64,000 nucleotides of DNA from JAICUY01 sp038250515 (GCA_038250515.1 JBBSCG010000004.1:1-64000); one strand, 5' to 3'; positions 49,458-59,042 are shown, numbered from the stretch's first letter. Program-made: numbers and translations. Notes: a model not told the origin generated them from the sequence alone.

Positions 49458-51418
49458 GCGAGCGCATCAACGTCGCGGACGATCAGGCGGTTGCCGCGCC
49501 TGAGGAGGTCGAGCCCGTCCATCCCGCTCAGGTGGCGCCATTCGAGCCGCTGCGCGTCGCGGAGGAGGATCGCGTCGCGAACCTGCTCGAGCTGGTGCAC
49601 CGCACCGCTCGGCGCCAACCGGACCGCGAGGCGCTGCGCTGGAAGCTGCCGAAGTCGCGCCGCCCGAGCGGTGGCGAGGCGCAGACGGAGGCCGTCTCGT
49701 GGACGAGCACCACCTACCGCGAGACGTGGGAATGGATCCGCGACGTGTCGCTGGGCATGCAGCAGCTGGGGATCACCGACGGCGACCGCGTCTGCATCAT
49801 CAGCCGCACCCGTGCGCTGTGGCTGATCGCGGACCTGGCCACCATGGCGCTCGGCGCGGTTTCCTGCCCGATCTACCCGTCATCGGAGGCGAACCAGGCG
49901 GCATTCATCATCAACAATGTCGGCGCGAAGCTGATCTTCGTCGAGAACGCGCAGCAGGCGGCCAAGATCGCATCGGTCAGGGAGGAATGCCCGACCCTGG
50001 AGCACGTCGTCGTCGTGGAGGACCGCGGCAAGCCGGCGGAGGGCACGGTCACGCTCGACGACGTGTTCGACCTGGCGCCGACCGATCCCGACCATCGCCG
50101 GCTGTGGGACGAAAGCTGGCGGAGGCTCACGCGGGAGACGCTGGCCACGATCATCCACACCTCGGGCACGACCGGTGATCCGAAGGGCGCGATGATCACG
50201 CACGGCAACCTCGTGTTCAACTACGAGGCCGTCATCCAGTGCGTCGACTTCACGCCCGATGACGTCTTCCTCTCGTGGCTACCCCTGTCGCACATCTACG
50301 AGCGGGTGGCGGGCATGGTCGTGCCGATGGGCCGCGGCTGCACGATCGCCTACGCCGAGCCGCTGATCGAGCGGCTGCCGGCCAACATGGTCGAGGTGCA
50401 GCCGACGGTGATGGTCGCGGTACCGCGGCTGTATGAGCGGGTGTTCGCGCGCGTCACCGCGACCGTCGAGTCGGGACCGGAGCTGCGGCAGCAGATCTTC
50501 CACTGGGCCGTCGGCCTCGGCCGGCACAAATACGCCAACCACCTCGAAGGGCGCCGCGACTCGTTCTGGCTCACGGCGCAGTTCGCCCTCGCCGACCGGC
50601 TGGTCTTCGCCAAGATCCGAGGGCGGACCGGCGGTCGGGTCCGCTACTTCGTCTCGGGCTCGGCGCCGCTGGCGCGCGAGATCGGCGAGTTCTTCTACGC
50701 CTGCGGGATGCTGGTGCTCGAAGGCTACGGCCTGACCGAGACGTCCCCCTTCGTGTCCATCAACCGGCCCGATGACTTCGTGTTCGGCACGGTCGGGCGT
50801 CCCGCTCCGGGCACCGAGGTGCGCATCGAGCAGGGAAGCGGCGAGATCGTGGTGCGCGGGCCGCAGATCATGCGCGGCTACCTCAACCAGCCGGAGGAAA
50901 CGGCTCGCGTCATCGATGCGGACGGCTGGTTCCACACCGGCGACATCGGCGAGGTCGACTCCGGCGGACGGATTCGAATCACCGATCGGCTCAAGAACAT
51001 CATCGTGCTGGCCAACGGCAAAAACGTGTCTCCGGCACCGATGGAGGCAGCCCTCTCGACCTCGCGTTACATCGCGCAGGCGGTGATCCTGGGCGACCGC
51101 CGGCCGTACACCGGTGCGCTGATCGCCCCTGATTTCGAGGAGCTCGGCCCGTGGGCGGCCGCCAACGGGCTGGCCGCGATGCCACCCGAGCAGCTCGTTG
51201 AGGAGCGTTCCATCCAGAAGCTCTTCGACCAGGAGGTCAAGCGCACGCTGGACGGTTTCGCCATCTTCGAGCGGCCGCGCCGCGTGGTGTTGCTGCCCCG
51301 GCTGCTCTCCGAGGAGGCGGGCGAGCTCACGCCGTCGATGAAGACGAAGAACCGCGTCGTGCTCGCCAATTGGCCGGACAAGGTCGCACACCTGTTCGAC
51401 GAGGAGACGGGCGACTGA
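49454..51418 (+). CDS. Long-chain acyl-CoA synthetase (AMP-forming)
   Basis: A 654-residue ANL-superfamily ligase. The P-loop-like AMP motif IIHTSGTTGDPKGAMIT, the VLEGYGLTETSP core and the GWFHTGDIGEVDSGG hinge are present. It activates fatty acids for beta-oxidation. It overlaps the acyl-CoA dehydrogenase gene and ends the operon with a short gap before the thiolase promoter. Confidence 0.94.
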   Translation: MSERINVADDQAVAAPEEVEPVHPAQVAPFEPLRVAEEDRVANLLELVHRTARRQPDREALRWKLPKSRRPSGGEAQTEAVSWTSTTYRETWEWIRDVSLGMQQLGITDGDRVCIISRTRALWLIADLATMALGAVSCPIYPSSEANQAAFIINNVGAKLIFVENAQQAAKIASVREECPTLEHVVVVEDRGKPAEGTVTLDDVFDLAPTDPDHRRLWDESWRRLTRETLATIIHTSGTTGDPKGAMITHGNLVFNYEAVIQCVDFTPDDVFLSWLPLSHIYERVAGMVVPMGRGCTIAYAEPLIERLPANMVEVQPTVMVAVPRLYERVFARVTATVESGPELRQQIFHWAVGLGRHKYANHLEGRRDSFWLTAQFALADRLVFAKIRGRTGGRVRYFVSGSAPLAREIGEFFYACGMLVLEGYGLTETSPFVSINRPDDFVFGTVGRPAPGTEVRIEQGSGEIVVRGPQIMRGYLNQPEETARVIDADGWFHTGDIGEVDSGGRIRITDRLKNIIVLANGKNVSPAPMEAALSTSRYIAQAVILGDRRPYTGALIAPDFEELGPWAAANGLAAMPPEQLVEERSIQKLFDQEVKRTLDGFAIFERPRRVVLLPRLLSEEAGELTPSMKTKNRVVLANWPDKVAHLFDEETGD

Positions 51419-51437
51419 TCAGTATCGGTCTCCGCGG

Positions 51438-51443
51438 TACCAT
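51438..51443 (+). promoter_or_regulatory. -10 hexamer for leaderless thiolase transcript
   Basis: TACCAT, 6 nt before ATG 51450. Confidence 0.5.
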
Positions 51444-51449
51444 GACGTC

Positions 51450-52631
51450 ATGAACGACGTGTACATCCTTTCCGCTGCCCGAACGCCCATCGGCAAGTTC
51501 GGCGGTGGACTTTCGACGACGCCCGCTCCCGAGCTGGGAGCGGTCGCCATTCGCGCCGCGGTCGAGCGGGCGGGGATCGCGCCCGAGAGCGTGGACGAGG
51601 CGATCATGGGCGAGGTGCTGCAGGCCGGCGTGGGCCAGGCACCGGCGCGCCAGGCGGCGCTCAAGGCGGGTCTGCCCGAGGGCGTCAGCGCAACGACCAT
51701 CAACAAGGTCTGCGGCTCCGGCCTGAAGGCGGTGATGATGGGCAGCGCCGCCATCCGCGCCGGCGATGCCGAGCTGATCGTGGCCGGCGGGATGGAGAAC
51801 ATGAATCTCGGCCCGTACCTGATGCCCGGCGCGCGGACCGGCTACCGGCTGGGTGATCAGACCGTCGTGGACAGCACCGTGCACGACGGTCTGTGGTGCT
51901 CAAGCTGTGACGTGCATATGGGACTGCACGCCGAGCGGGTCGCCGGCAAGCACGACATCACGCGCGAGGCGCAGGACGCCTTCGCGCTGCGCTCCCACCA
52001 GCGCGCCATCGCCGCGCAGGAGAGCGGCGCATTTGACGAGGAGATCGTGCCGGTCGAGGTTCCGGGCCAGAAGGGAACGACCACCGTCAGCCGCGACGAG
52101 GCGCCACGGGCCGACACCAGCGCCGAGGCACTGGCCCGGCTGAAGCCGGCATTCCAGCCCGACGGCGGGACGGTCACGGCGGGCAACGCGCCGGGGATCA
52201 CTGACGGCGCCGCGGCGCTGGTGCTTTGCGGCGATGCGGCGCTCGACCGCAACGGCCTCACGCCGATGGCGCGGATCATCGGTTACGTACAGGCTGATGT
52301 CGCACCGGAGTGGCTCTTCGAGGCGCCGATCCACGGCGTGCAGCGGCTGCTCGACAAGCTGGCGGTGAGCATCGACGAGTTCGACCTGATCGAGATCAAC
52401 GAGGCGTTCGCCGCGCAGGTGCTGGCCGATGGCAACGCACTCGGCTTTGACTGGGACCGGGTCAACGTCAACGGCGGCGCGATCGCGCTCGGTCATCCGA
52501 TCGGCGCATCGGGCGCACGTGTCCTGACGACGCTGCTGTATGCGCTGAGGCATTCGGGCGGCCGCAACGGCCTCGCCACCCTGTGCCTTGGCGGCGGGGG
52601 AGCGGTCGCCCTCGCGGTCGAAATGCTCTAA
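51450..52631 (+). CDS. Acetyl-CoA acetyltransferase (thiolase)
   Basis: A 393-residue thiolase. The nucleophile is Cys88 in INKVCGSGLKAV; the base His is in GGAIALGHPIGASGA and the second Cys in LCLGGGGAV. It cleaves or forms acetoacetyl-CoA. The operon before it lacks an enoyl-CoA hydratase, which must be elsewhere. Confidence 0.95.
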   Translation: MNDVYILSAARTPIGKFGGGLSTTPAPELGAVAIRAAVERAGIAPESVDEAIMGEVLQAGVGQAPARQAALKAGLPEGVSATTINKVCGSGLKAVMMGSAAIRAGDAELIVAGGMENMNLGPYLMPGARTGYRLGDQTVVDSTVHDGLWCSSCDVHMGLHAERVAGKHDITREAQDAFALRSHQRAIAAQESGAFDEEIVPVEVPGQKGTTTVSRDEAPRADTSAEALARLKPAFQPDGGTVTAGNAPGITDGAAALVLCGDAALDRNGLTPMARIIGYVQADVAPEWLFEAPIHGVQRLLDKLAVSIDEFDLIEINEAFAAQVLADGNALGFDWDRVNVNGGAIALGHPIGASGARVLTTLLYALRHSGGRNGLATLCLGGGGAVALAVEML

Positions 52632-52657
52632 GAGTTCGGCATGCGGGCTGCGATCCC

Positions 52658-52663
52658 TATAAT
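52658..52663 (+). promoter_or_regulatory. -10 hexamer of the glutamate dehydrogenase gene
   Basis: Consensus TATAAT, ~92 nt before ATG 52755; it excludes a longer in-frame start at 52641. The leader holds an AAGGAGG site at 52734-52740. Confidence 0.55.
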
Positions 52664-52754
52664 CGAACATATTTCCCGCGTTCGCGGCCAGCTTCCGCCT
52701 GAGATGGCGTGCAGAGGCGCCAGGGCGCGCAACAAGGAGGCATTCCAACAGCCG

Positions 52755-54044
52755 ATGGCTACCCAGAACCCGGTCATGGCCCAGAACCCGGTCACGGCGC
52801 AGGCGCCAAATATCTGGTCGGTCGCGCAGCAGCAATTCGACGCCGCGGCCCAGAAGCTCGATCTCGACGACGCTCTGCGCCGTGTCCTGCGTGTTCCCAA
52901 GCGTGAGCTCACGGTCAACTTCCCGGTCACCATGGACGACGGACACGTCGAGGTGTTCACGGGCTACCGCGTGCAGCACAACGTGTCGCGGGGTCCGGCA
53001 AAGGGCGGCATCCGCTACCACCAGGACGTTTCGCTCGACGAGGTGCGTGCCCTCGCGATGTGGATGACCTGGAAGTGCGCGACCGTGAACATTCCGTTCG
53101 GCGGCGGCAAGGGCGGCGTGATCGTCGACCCCAAGCAACTGAGCATGAAGGAGCTCGAGGGCCTGACGCGACGTTTCGCCACCGAGATCACGCCGCTCAT
53201 CGGTCCCGATCGCGACATTCCGGCCCCCGACGTCAACACCAACGCGCAGACAATGGCTTGGATCATGGACACCTTCTCGATGCACCACGGCTACACGATC
53301 AGTGGCGTGGTCACTGGCAAGCCAATCAGCATCGGCGGCTCGCTCGGCCGCAACGAGGCGACTGCACGTGGCGCGGTGTTCACCCTTCAACAGGCAAGCG
53401 CAGTGCTGCACGTGCCCCTGTCCGGCGCGCGGGTGGCGATCCAGGGCTACGGCAACGCCGGCTCGATCGCGGCGACGCTGCTGGCCGATGAAGGTGCCAG
53501 CATCGTGGCTGTCTCGGACTCCAGCGGCGGCACCCACAACGCCAACGGCCTCGACCCGGCGAAGGTCGGCGCCTGGAAGCGGGAGCACGGAACGGTGGTC
53601 GGCTTCCCCGGCGCGGACGAGGTGACCAATGCCGAGCTGCTCGAGGTCGACTGCGACATCCTGGTCCCCGCCGCACTCGAGAACCAGATCACCCGGGAGA
53701 ACGCACCGAACGTCAAGGCGCGCATCGTGGCCGAGGCCGCGAACGGGCCGACGACGCCCGATGCCGACGCGATCCTTCAGGACAAGGGCGTCTTCCTGAT
53801 TCCCGACATCCTGTGCAATGCTGGCGGCGTCACCGTCAGCTACTTCGAGTGGGTGCAGGACATGCAGTCCTTCTTCTGGACGGAGGACAGGATTAACGAA
53901 AGCCTCAAGGGCATCATGGACCGCGCCTTCGAATCGGTTCATGCCATGAGCGAGCACCGTGACGTGAACATGCGGACGGCGGCCTACATGGTCGCGGTGG
54001 CGCGCGTCGCCGAGGCGACGACGCTGCGAGGCCTCTATCCATAG
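52755..54044 (+). CDS. gdhA: NAD(P)-dependent glutamate dehydrogenase
   Basis: A 429-residue enzyme with intact catalytic lysines: GPAKGGIRYHQ (K83), MTWKCA (K107) and FGGGKGGVIVDP (K119), and the Asp in PAPDVNTNAQ. NAD fold GYGNAGSIAA. ATG 52755 is chosen by promoter and AAGGAGG, with a 14-nt gap between them, a little long. It reversibly aminates 2-oxoglutarate. The Ser-substituted paralogue at 31.2 kb may be its partner. Confidence 0.93.
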   Translation: MATQNPVMAQNPVTAQAPNIWSVAQQQFDAAAQKLDLDDALRRVLRVPKRELTVNFPVTMDDGHVEVFTGYRVQHNVSRGPAKGGIRYHQDVSLDEVRALAMWMTWKCATVNIPFGGGKGGVIVDPKQLSMKELEGLTRRFATEITPLIGPDRDIPAPDVNTNAQTMAWIMDTFSMHHGYTISGVVTGKPISIGGSLGRNEATARGAVFTLQQASAVLHVPLSGARVAIQGYGNAGSIAATLLADEGASIVAVSDSSGGTHNANGLDPAKVGAWKREHGTVVGFPGADEVTNAELLEVDCDILVPAALENQITRENAPNVKARIVAEAANGPTTPDADAILQDKGVFLIPDILCNAGGVTVSYFEWVQDMQSFFWTEDRINESLKGIMDRAFESVHAMSEHRDVNMRTAAYMVAVARVAEATTLRGLYP

Positions 54045-54088
54045 ACCGATACGGGCGGCACGCATGCGCGTCGCCCGGAGGACCTTCC

Positions 54089-54691
54089 ATGCTCGATCAT
54101 GAAGAGCGCTTCCTGTTCCGCGAAGAGATCCTCAACATGGCGAACGCCCTCGCCGATCCCGGCGCGCTCGACAACGTCGAGGACCTGCTCGCCGAGGTGA
54201 CCAGCAGTCCCCGCTTCGATTCGGACGTCTTCACGCTCGAGCGCTCGCTGCAGGTGATGCTCGGGTCGCGCGCCGGGTCGACGCTGGTCGGGCTGCTGAC
54301 GGTGAGCCGCGAGGTCTTCGAGGAGCTCGGCGATATGGGCCTGTCGGCCGAGGTGCACGAGCGCCTCGTGTCCTGGCGCGCACGCTTCGGCCTCGCCATC
54401 GACAATGCACTGAACTTTCTCAACAACCCCGACGGCATCCAGGGCCATAACTTCGGCACGCAGTTGTCACACGCGGAAAGTGGCACGACGCTCCAGGGCC
54501 GGCTGACACTCGTCCGCTACAACAACGAGCCGCAGTTCTTCATCGCCGATGCCGACGTCCTGCTTGCGGTGGCGGCCGACATGATGGAGCGCCTCGGTGA
54601 GCATCTCGCTCCGGAGATGCTCGACGCCGAGCTGGTCGGCCGGCTGCGCGAGGGGGTCGAGCTGATCGAGCGTCGCACCAAGACGCGGTGA
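54089..54691 (+). CDS. Conserved protein of unknown function (helical)
   Basis: A 200-residue mainly helical protein without signal or membrane segment (HEERFLFREEILNMANALAD, RSLQVMLGSRAGSTLVGLL, VEVHERLV...). An acidic C-terminal half ends in VELIERRTKTR. I do not recognise a family. An AGGAGGAC-like site precedes the ATG. Its stop overlaps the BioD/DRTGG gene (GTGA), so the products may work together. Confidence 0.7.
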   Translation: MLDHEERFLFREEILNMANALADPGALDNVEDLLAEVTSSPRFDSDVFTLERSLQVMLGSRAGSTLVGLLTVSREVFEELGDMGLSAEVHERLVSWRARFGLAIDNALNFLNNPDGIQGHNFGTQLSHAESGTTLQGRLTLVRYNNEPQFFIADADVLLAVAADMMERLGEHLAPEMLDAELVGRLREGVELIERRTKTR

Positions 54692-55785
54692 GCGACGGCG
54701 CTCAGCGCATCTTCCTGGCGGCGACCGGCCAGAATCGTGGCAAGACCACCGTCTCGCTGGGGCTGATCGCCGCAATCCTGGATCGCGGGCATCGGCTCGG
54801 CTTCCTGAAGCCGGTGGGTCAGCGCTACCTGGTGATCGACGGCACGCGCGCCGACGAGGACGCGGTGCTCGTCCGCGACGTCTTCGGCCTGACCGATGCG
54901 CTCGACGACATGAGCCCGGTGACGCTTCCTCGTCACTTCACGACCGACTTCGTGATGGGTCGCATCCACGACGATCTGGCCACCCAGGTGAGCGATGCCT
55001 ATGCTCGCGTCGCCGCCGACAAGGACCTGGTGATCATCGAGGGCACCGGCCACGCCGGCGTGGGCGCGGTGGTTGGGTTGTCAAACGCCCGCGCGGCGGC
55101 CACGCTCGATGCGCCGGTGATCATCGTTTCCGAGGGTGGCGTCGGACGGCCGATCGACGAGATCGCGCTCAACTGCGCGCTCTTCGCCGAGCACGGCGTG
55201 CGCGTCCTCGGCGCGATCGTCAACAAGGTCGACGTCGGCGCACGCCCCGAGCTTCGTGAGGTCCTCCAGCGCGGGCTCGCCCGGCAGGGCGTTGACCTGC
55301 TGGGCTGCCTGCCCTACAGCCGGTTGCTGGCCAACCCGTCGCTCGAGCTGATCGTGACCCATCTCGAGGGCGAGCTGCTGAGCGGCGAGGCGACGCCGGG
55401 CCGGACGATCGGTGAGGTGGCGATCGGCGCGATGCACGCCAGCCACGCCATGGCGCTGCTTCGCGATCGCGTCCTGCTCATCACGCCCGGCGATCGCGAG
55501 GACCTGATCCGGGCGTCGGTCGCCGCCAACCGGGCCGCCCCGGATCGGCCCAAGGTGATCGGCGTGGTGCTGACCGGCGGCTTCCGTCCCTCGGCGGACG
55601 TGCTGGATGAGCTGCGCCGCTGCGGCCTGTTCGCGTATTTGGTCGAGAGCGACACGTATCGGACCGCGCGCGCCGTCGACGACATCCTGGTCAAGACGCA
55701 TCCGAGCGACACCGAAAAGATCGCGACGATCATCGACCTCGTCGCCGGTTCCCTGGACGTGGACGGGTTGCTCGCCCGCCTCTAG
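54688..55785 (+). CDS. BioD-like P-loop protein with DRTGG domain
   Basis: A 365-residue protein with a GTG start. Residues 1-215 are a dethiobiotin-synthetase-like P-loop fold: ATGQNRGKTTVSLGL and IIEGTGHAGVG. Residues ~220-330 form a DRTGG domain (LITPGDREDLIRAS, GVVLTGGFRPS). This combination is known as the N-terminal regulatory part of some phosphotransacetylases and in cobyrinate-type proteins. No Pta catalytic domain follows. A nucleotide-sensing role is plausible. Confidence 0.85.
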   Translation: MSDGAQRIFLAATGQNRGKTTVSLGLIAAILDRGHRLGFLKPVGQRYLVIDGTRADEDAVLVRDVFGLTDALDDMSPVTLPRHFTTDFVMGRIHDDLATQVSDAYARVAADKDLVIIEGTGHAGVGAVVGLSNARAAATLDAPVIIVSEGGVGRPIDEIALNCALFAEHGVRVLGAIVNKVDVGARPELREVLQRGLARQGVDLLGCLPYSRLLANPSLELIVTHLEGELLSGEATPGRTIGEVAIGAMHASHAMALLRDRVLLITPGDREDLIRASVAANRAAPDRPKVIGVVLTGGFRPSADVLDELRRCGLFAYLVESDTYRTARAVDDILVKTHPSDTEKIATIIDLVAGSLDVDGLLARL

Positions 55786-55806
55786 CCGCGTTAGTCGGCG
55801 GCAGTT

Positions 55807-55869
55807 CTTGACAGATTCCATTCAGGAGCGGCTTGCATGCCCGATGCCGCTCAGTGCTTGACAGATTCC
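55807..55869. repeat. 13-nt direct repeats exactly 50 nt apart flanking an inverted repeat
   Basis: CTTGACAGATTCC occurs at 55807-55819 and 55857-55869. Between them GAGCGGC and GCCGCTC (7 nt) flank a loop. Each copy contains a -35-like TTGACA but no good -10. Confidence 0.45.
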
Positions 55870-55871
55870 GC

Positions 55872-55915
55872 CGAAAACGAGAAGGAGGCCGGGCGTGGGC
55901 ACTCGCCGGCCTCCT
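55872..55915 (-). terminator. Intrinsic terminator of the coaX-coaBC-panC operon
   Basis: A 10-bp stem (55883-55892 with 55906-55915, extended inward) is followed on the minus strand by CTCGTTTTCGG. The T-run is short. Confidence 0.55.
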
Positions 55916-56032
55916 CGGGCGCCGGCGGACCGGCGTCGCGCGGATCATACGAAGCGAGCGGCGAGCTGCACTAGTACTTCCGACGATATCGGATGTGCCG
56001 ACATGCCTTCCACTGGTCGCGTACCGCCACCT

Positions 56033-56890
56033 TCAGCCGGCGACGTCCCAGGCCAGCGGCATGTTGTCGGTCAGGCGCGTGCGACCTATCCATACGGCGA
56101 GCAGGGCCAGCGCCGGTCCACTGACCCGCTGGAGCTCGGCGAGCGTGTTCGCGTCGGCGACGCTGATGTAGTCGGGACGGGCCATCGGCTCGTCCGCGAT
56201 CGCATCGGTCATGCGTGCGCGAAGAACCTCGGCTGAGCGCTCACCTGAGTCGTACGCCTCCTCGGCAGCCGAAAGCGCCGTGTACAGGCAGGTTGCGGCG
56301 TGCCGCTGCTCGATCGACAGCTGTGCATTGGCCGATGACAGCGCCAGGCCATCGTTGGCCCGCACGGTGGGGCACACGACGAGCTCCACGTTCAGAAACA
56401 GATCGCGCAGCAGACGGCGCAGGATGACGACCTGCTGGGCGTGCTTCTGCCCCAGGTACAGCCGCGCGGGGCCGACCAGGTTGACGAGCTTGAGCATCAC
56501 CGTCGTCAGCCCGTCGAGGTGACCGGGCCGCGAGGCGCCCTCCAGCTGACTGGTCAGCCCCTCGACGCTGACGCGCGTTCGGTCGTCGGGCGGGAAGACG
56601 GTCGCCACGTCAGGAAGGAAGGCGATGTCGGCGTGTGCCTGCTCGAGCAGTGCCAGGTCGTGCTCGGTGTTGCGCGGGGTGCGGGTCGATTCGTCGAGCA
56701 TGTGGAAATCGCTCGGGTTGACGAAGCTCGAGACCACCACGCAGCCGTTCTCCTCGTGCGCGCGCTCGACCAGCGACAGCTGCCCGGCGTGCAGGAAGCC
56801 CATGGTCGGCACGAAGCCGACTGAGTCGCCGGCGCGGCGACGCTCGAGGATCGCGGCACGGAGCTCGGGAACGTCGCGGGCGACGTTCAT
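56033..56890 (-). CDS. panC: Pantoate-beta-alanine ligase
   Basis: A 285-residue enzyme that makes pantothenate. GFVPTMGFLHAGQLSLVERA holds the HIGH-like nucleotide site, and YLGQKHAQQVVILRR and LALSSANAQLS are family motifs. It is the last of three CoA genes, 10 nt after coaBC. Confidence 0.95.
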   Translation of the reverse strand: MNVARDVPELRAAILERRRAGDSVGFVPTMGFLHAGQLSLVERAHEENGCVVVSSFVNPSDFHMLDESTRTPRNTEHDLALLEQAHADIAFLPDVATVFPPDDRTRVSVEGLTSQLEGASRPGHLDGLTTVMLKLVNLVGPARLYLGQKHAQQVVILRRLLRDLFLNVELVVCPTVRANDGLALSSANAQLSIEQRHAATCLYTALSAAEEAYDSGERSAEVLRARMTDAIADEPMARPDYISVADANTLAELQRVSGPALALLAVWIGRTRLTDNMPLAWDVAG

Positions 56891-56900
56891 CGCCGTGCGA

Positions 56901-58190
56901 TCACCCGCGGCTGCGTCCCCGGCCCCGGCCGCGGCCGCCGGTTGGATCGCTCGGCGACTCTTCGCGCGCCTTGCGGTAGCGGTCGGCGATCAGGTCCCAC
57001 AGGCGCTCGGCGACCTGGCGCTTGGGCAGCATTGGCCAATCCGTGAGGGCTCCCTCGACGCCGAAGACGGTGACCTTGTTCTCGTCGGATCCAATGGCGT
57101 CGAACGGCCCCCCCACGACATTGCCGACGATCAGGTCCAGGCCCTTGTCGCGCAGCTTGCCGGTGGCATTTGCCTCGAGCTCGTCGCTTTCGGCCGCGAA
57201 GCCGATGAGGAACGGCCGCACGCCGGACGGCATCTCGCCGACCTCGGCGACGATGTCGGGGTTCGGCACCAGCTCGACGTTCATGCCCGATCCATCGCGC
57301 TTGATCTTGCGGCTCGCGGCATGTACCGGGGCGAAGTCGGCGACGGCGGCTGCCATCACCAGGATGTCGGCATGCGGCGCGCCGCGGATGATCGCCTCGC
57401 GCATGGCGGCCGCGGTGGTCGCCTCGGTCACGGTCACTCCACGCGGCGGTGTGACGCTCATGGCGCCAGCCACCAGCGTGACCGATGCACCGCGGTCGCG
57501 GGCCGCCTCGGCGAGTGCCACGCCCATCTTGCCGCTGCTGCGATTGCCGATGAAACGCACCGGGTCGATCGGCTCGCGCGTTCCGCCGGCGCTGACCACG
57601 ACCCGCACGCCCTCGAGGTCGCCGGAGCGGGCGAACAGTCGCTCGACCGCCTCGACGATCTGCGCCGGCTCGGCCAGCCGGCCGATCCCCGTCAGGCCGC
57701 TGGCCAGCATGCCGACCTCCGGCTCAACGATGAGGTAGCCGAAGTCGCGCAGGGTGGCGACGTTGCGCTGGGTTGCGGGATGGGTCCACATGCCGGCGTC
57801 CATGGCCGGTGCGAGCAGCACCGGGGCGCGGCTGGCGCAGGCGACGGCCGTCACCGCGTCATGCACCAGCCCCGCGGCGAGCTCCGCCAGCAGGTTCGCG
57901 GTGGCCGGGGCGATGACGATGGCATCGGCGCCCTCGGCCAGCTCGATGTGCGCGATCTGTTGCTCGCCATCGAGCTCGAGCACGTCGGTGAGCACCGGGC
58001 GGTGTGTGAGCGAGGCAAAGGTGAGTGGCCCGACGAAATGGGTTGCCGCAGGCGTCATGGCCACGTCGACGATCGCTCCGGTCTCGAGCAGTCGCCGGAC
58101 GACGAGCACGGCCTTGTAGGCCGCGATGCTGCCGCTGACCCCGACCACCAGCCGCCGTCCGGCGAGCGAAGGAGCCTGCTCGTCGCTCAT
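56901..58190 (-). CDS. coaBC: Bifunctional phosphopantothenoylcysteine decarboxylase/ligase
   Basis: A 429-residue two-domain enzyme. The N-terminal flavoprotein decarboxylase has GVSGSIAAYKA and IAPATANLLAELAAGL with H81. The Cys usual in ACG is Ser here (MLASGLTGIGR) and the usual PAMN is PAMD; this pattern occurs in related phyla and does not prove loss. The C-terminal CoaB domain has VSAGGTREPIDPVRFIGNRSSGKMG and binds CTP. The ATG at 58190 overlaps the coaX stop by 4 nt. Confidence 0.94.
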   Translation of the reverse strand: MSDEQAPSLAGRRLVVGVSGSIAAYKAVLVVRRLLETGAIVDVAMTPAATHFVGPLTFASLTHRPVLTDVLELDGEQQIAHIELAEGADAIVIAPATANLLAELAAGLVHDAVTAVACASRAPVLLAPAMDAGMWTHPATQRNVATLRDFGYLIVEPEVGMLASGLTGIGRLAEPAQIVEAVERLFARSGDLEGVRVVVSAGGTREPIDPVRFIGNRSSGKMGVALAEAARDRGASVTLVAGAMSVTPPRGVTVTEATTAAAMREAIIRGAPHADILVMAAAVADFAPVHAASRKIKRDGSGMNVELVPNPDIVAEVGEMPSGVRPFLIGFAAESDELEANATGKLRDKGLDLIVGNVVGGPFDAIGSDENKVTVFGVEGALTDWPMLPKRQVAERLWDLIADRYRKAREESPSDPTGGRGRGRGRSRG

Positions 58191-59035
58191 CGCGGCATCT
58201 CGGCGTGCGAGCGTCCGGGCGATGGGGCGTCGCGGCGCGCGTCGGCGATGAGCGCCTGCCAGGCATAGCGGATGCCGCGCAGCGTCAGGTCCGGCTCGAT
58301 GCGGTCGATCCCGGGCACCTCGCGCAGCCACGGCTGATGGGTATGGCCTCCGGTGGCCACGACGGTCACGTGCGAGCCCGCCGGCGAACGCTCGATGAGC
58401 TCGCCGCGGAGTGCGGTCAGCAGACCGCTCACCAGGCCGATGTATCCCAGCACCGTGCCGCTCTGCATGGCATGCACCGTGTTGGCGGCGATGGCATGCG
58501 GCGGTCGCACGAGGTCGATGCGCGGCAGCTTGCTGGCGTATCCGACCAGCGCCTCGAGCGACAGGCCGAGCCCCGGCGCGATGGCGCCGCCGATGTACGC
58601 GCCATCGGCCGAGACGACGTCAAAGTTGGTGCTCGTGCCGAGGTCGACCACGATCGCCGGGCCGCCGACCTCGGTGTGCGCCGCGAGAGCATTGATCAGT
58701 CGGTCGGCGCCGGCCTCGGCCGGCCGGTCGATCTGGATCTGCAGCACGCCGGCGAGCGAGGCGGCGTCGATGATCAGCGGCGTGATTCCCAGGCGCTCGC
58801 TGACGAATCGGTCGAATGTGGCGGACAGCGGCGGGACGACGCTGGCCAGCGCGACGGCGTCGAGCTCCTCCAGGTGGTGGCCGTCGAGAGCGAGCAGGGA
58901 CGCAGTCAGCGCGGCAAGCTCATCCTCGGTTGCGCCGGAGGACGTGGTCGCGCGCCACGACCCGACCAGCTCGTCGCCGGCGAAGAGGCCCAGCGTGATG
59001 TTCGTGTTCCCGATGTCGACGGCAAGCAACTGCAC
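58187..59035 (-). CDS. coaX: Type III pantothenate kinase
   Basis: A 282-residue kinase of the ASKHA fold: LLAVDIGNTNITLGLF, GADRLINALAAHTE and IVVDLGTSTNFDVV. Together with coaBC and panC it makes a CoA operon. A TAGGAT hexamer lies 7 nt before a GTG start. Confidence 0.94.
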   Translation of the reverse strand: MQLLAVDIGNTNITLGLFAGDELVGSWRATTSSGATEDELAALTASLLALDGHHLEELDAVALASVVPPLSATFDRFVSERLGITPLIIDAASLAGVLQIQIDRPAEAGADRLINALAAHTEVGGPAIVVDLGTSTNFDVVSADGAYIGGAIAPGLGLSLEALVGYASKLPRIDLVRPPHAIAANTVHAMQSGTVLGYIGLVSGLLTALRGELIERSPAGSHVTVVATGGHTHQPWLREVPGIDRIEPDLTLRGIRYAWQALIADARRDAPSPGRSHAEMPR

Positions 59036-59042
59036 GCGGGCT

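Noticed and set aside
51900..54065. A 721-codon open frame on the minus strand opposite thiolase and glutamate dehydrogenase
   Set aside because: It is antisense to two certain genes; GC-rich codons rarely give stops in this frame. The protein is His/Arg/Asp-rich and has no family signature.
56901..58190. Loss of decarboxylase activity in CoaBC because the ACG cysteine is Ser and PAMN is PAMD
   Set aside because: Related phyla carry the same kind of changes, so this is more likely a clade variant than inactivation.
56625..58268. A 547-codon plus-strand frame opposite panC and coaBC
   Set aside because: Antisense to well-supported CoA genes; composition is that of a shadow frame.
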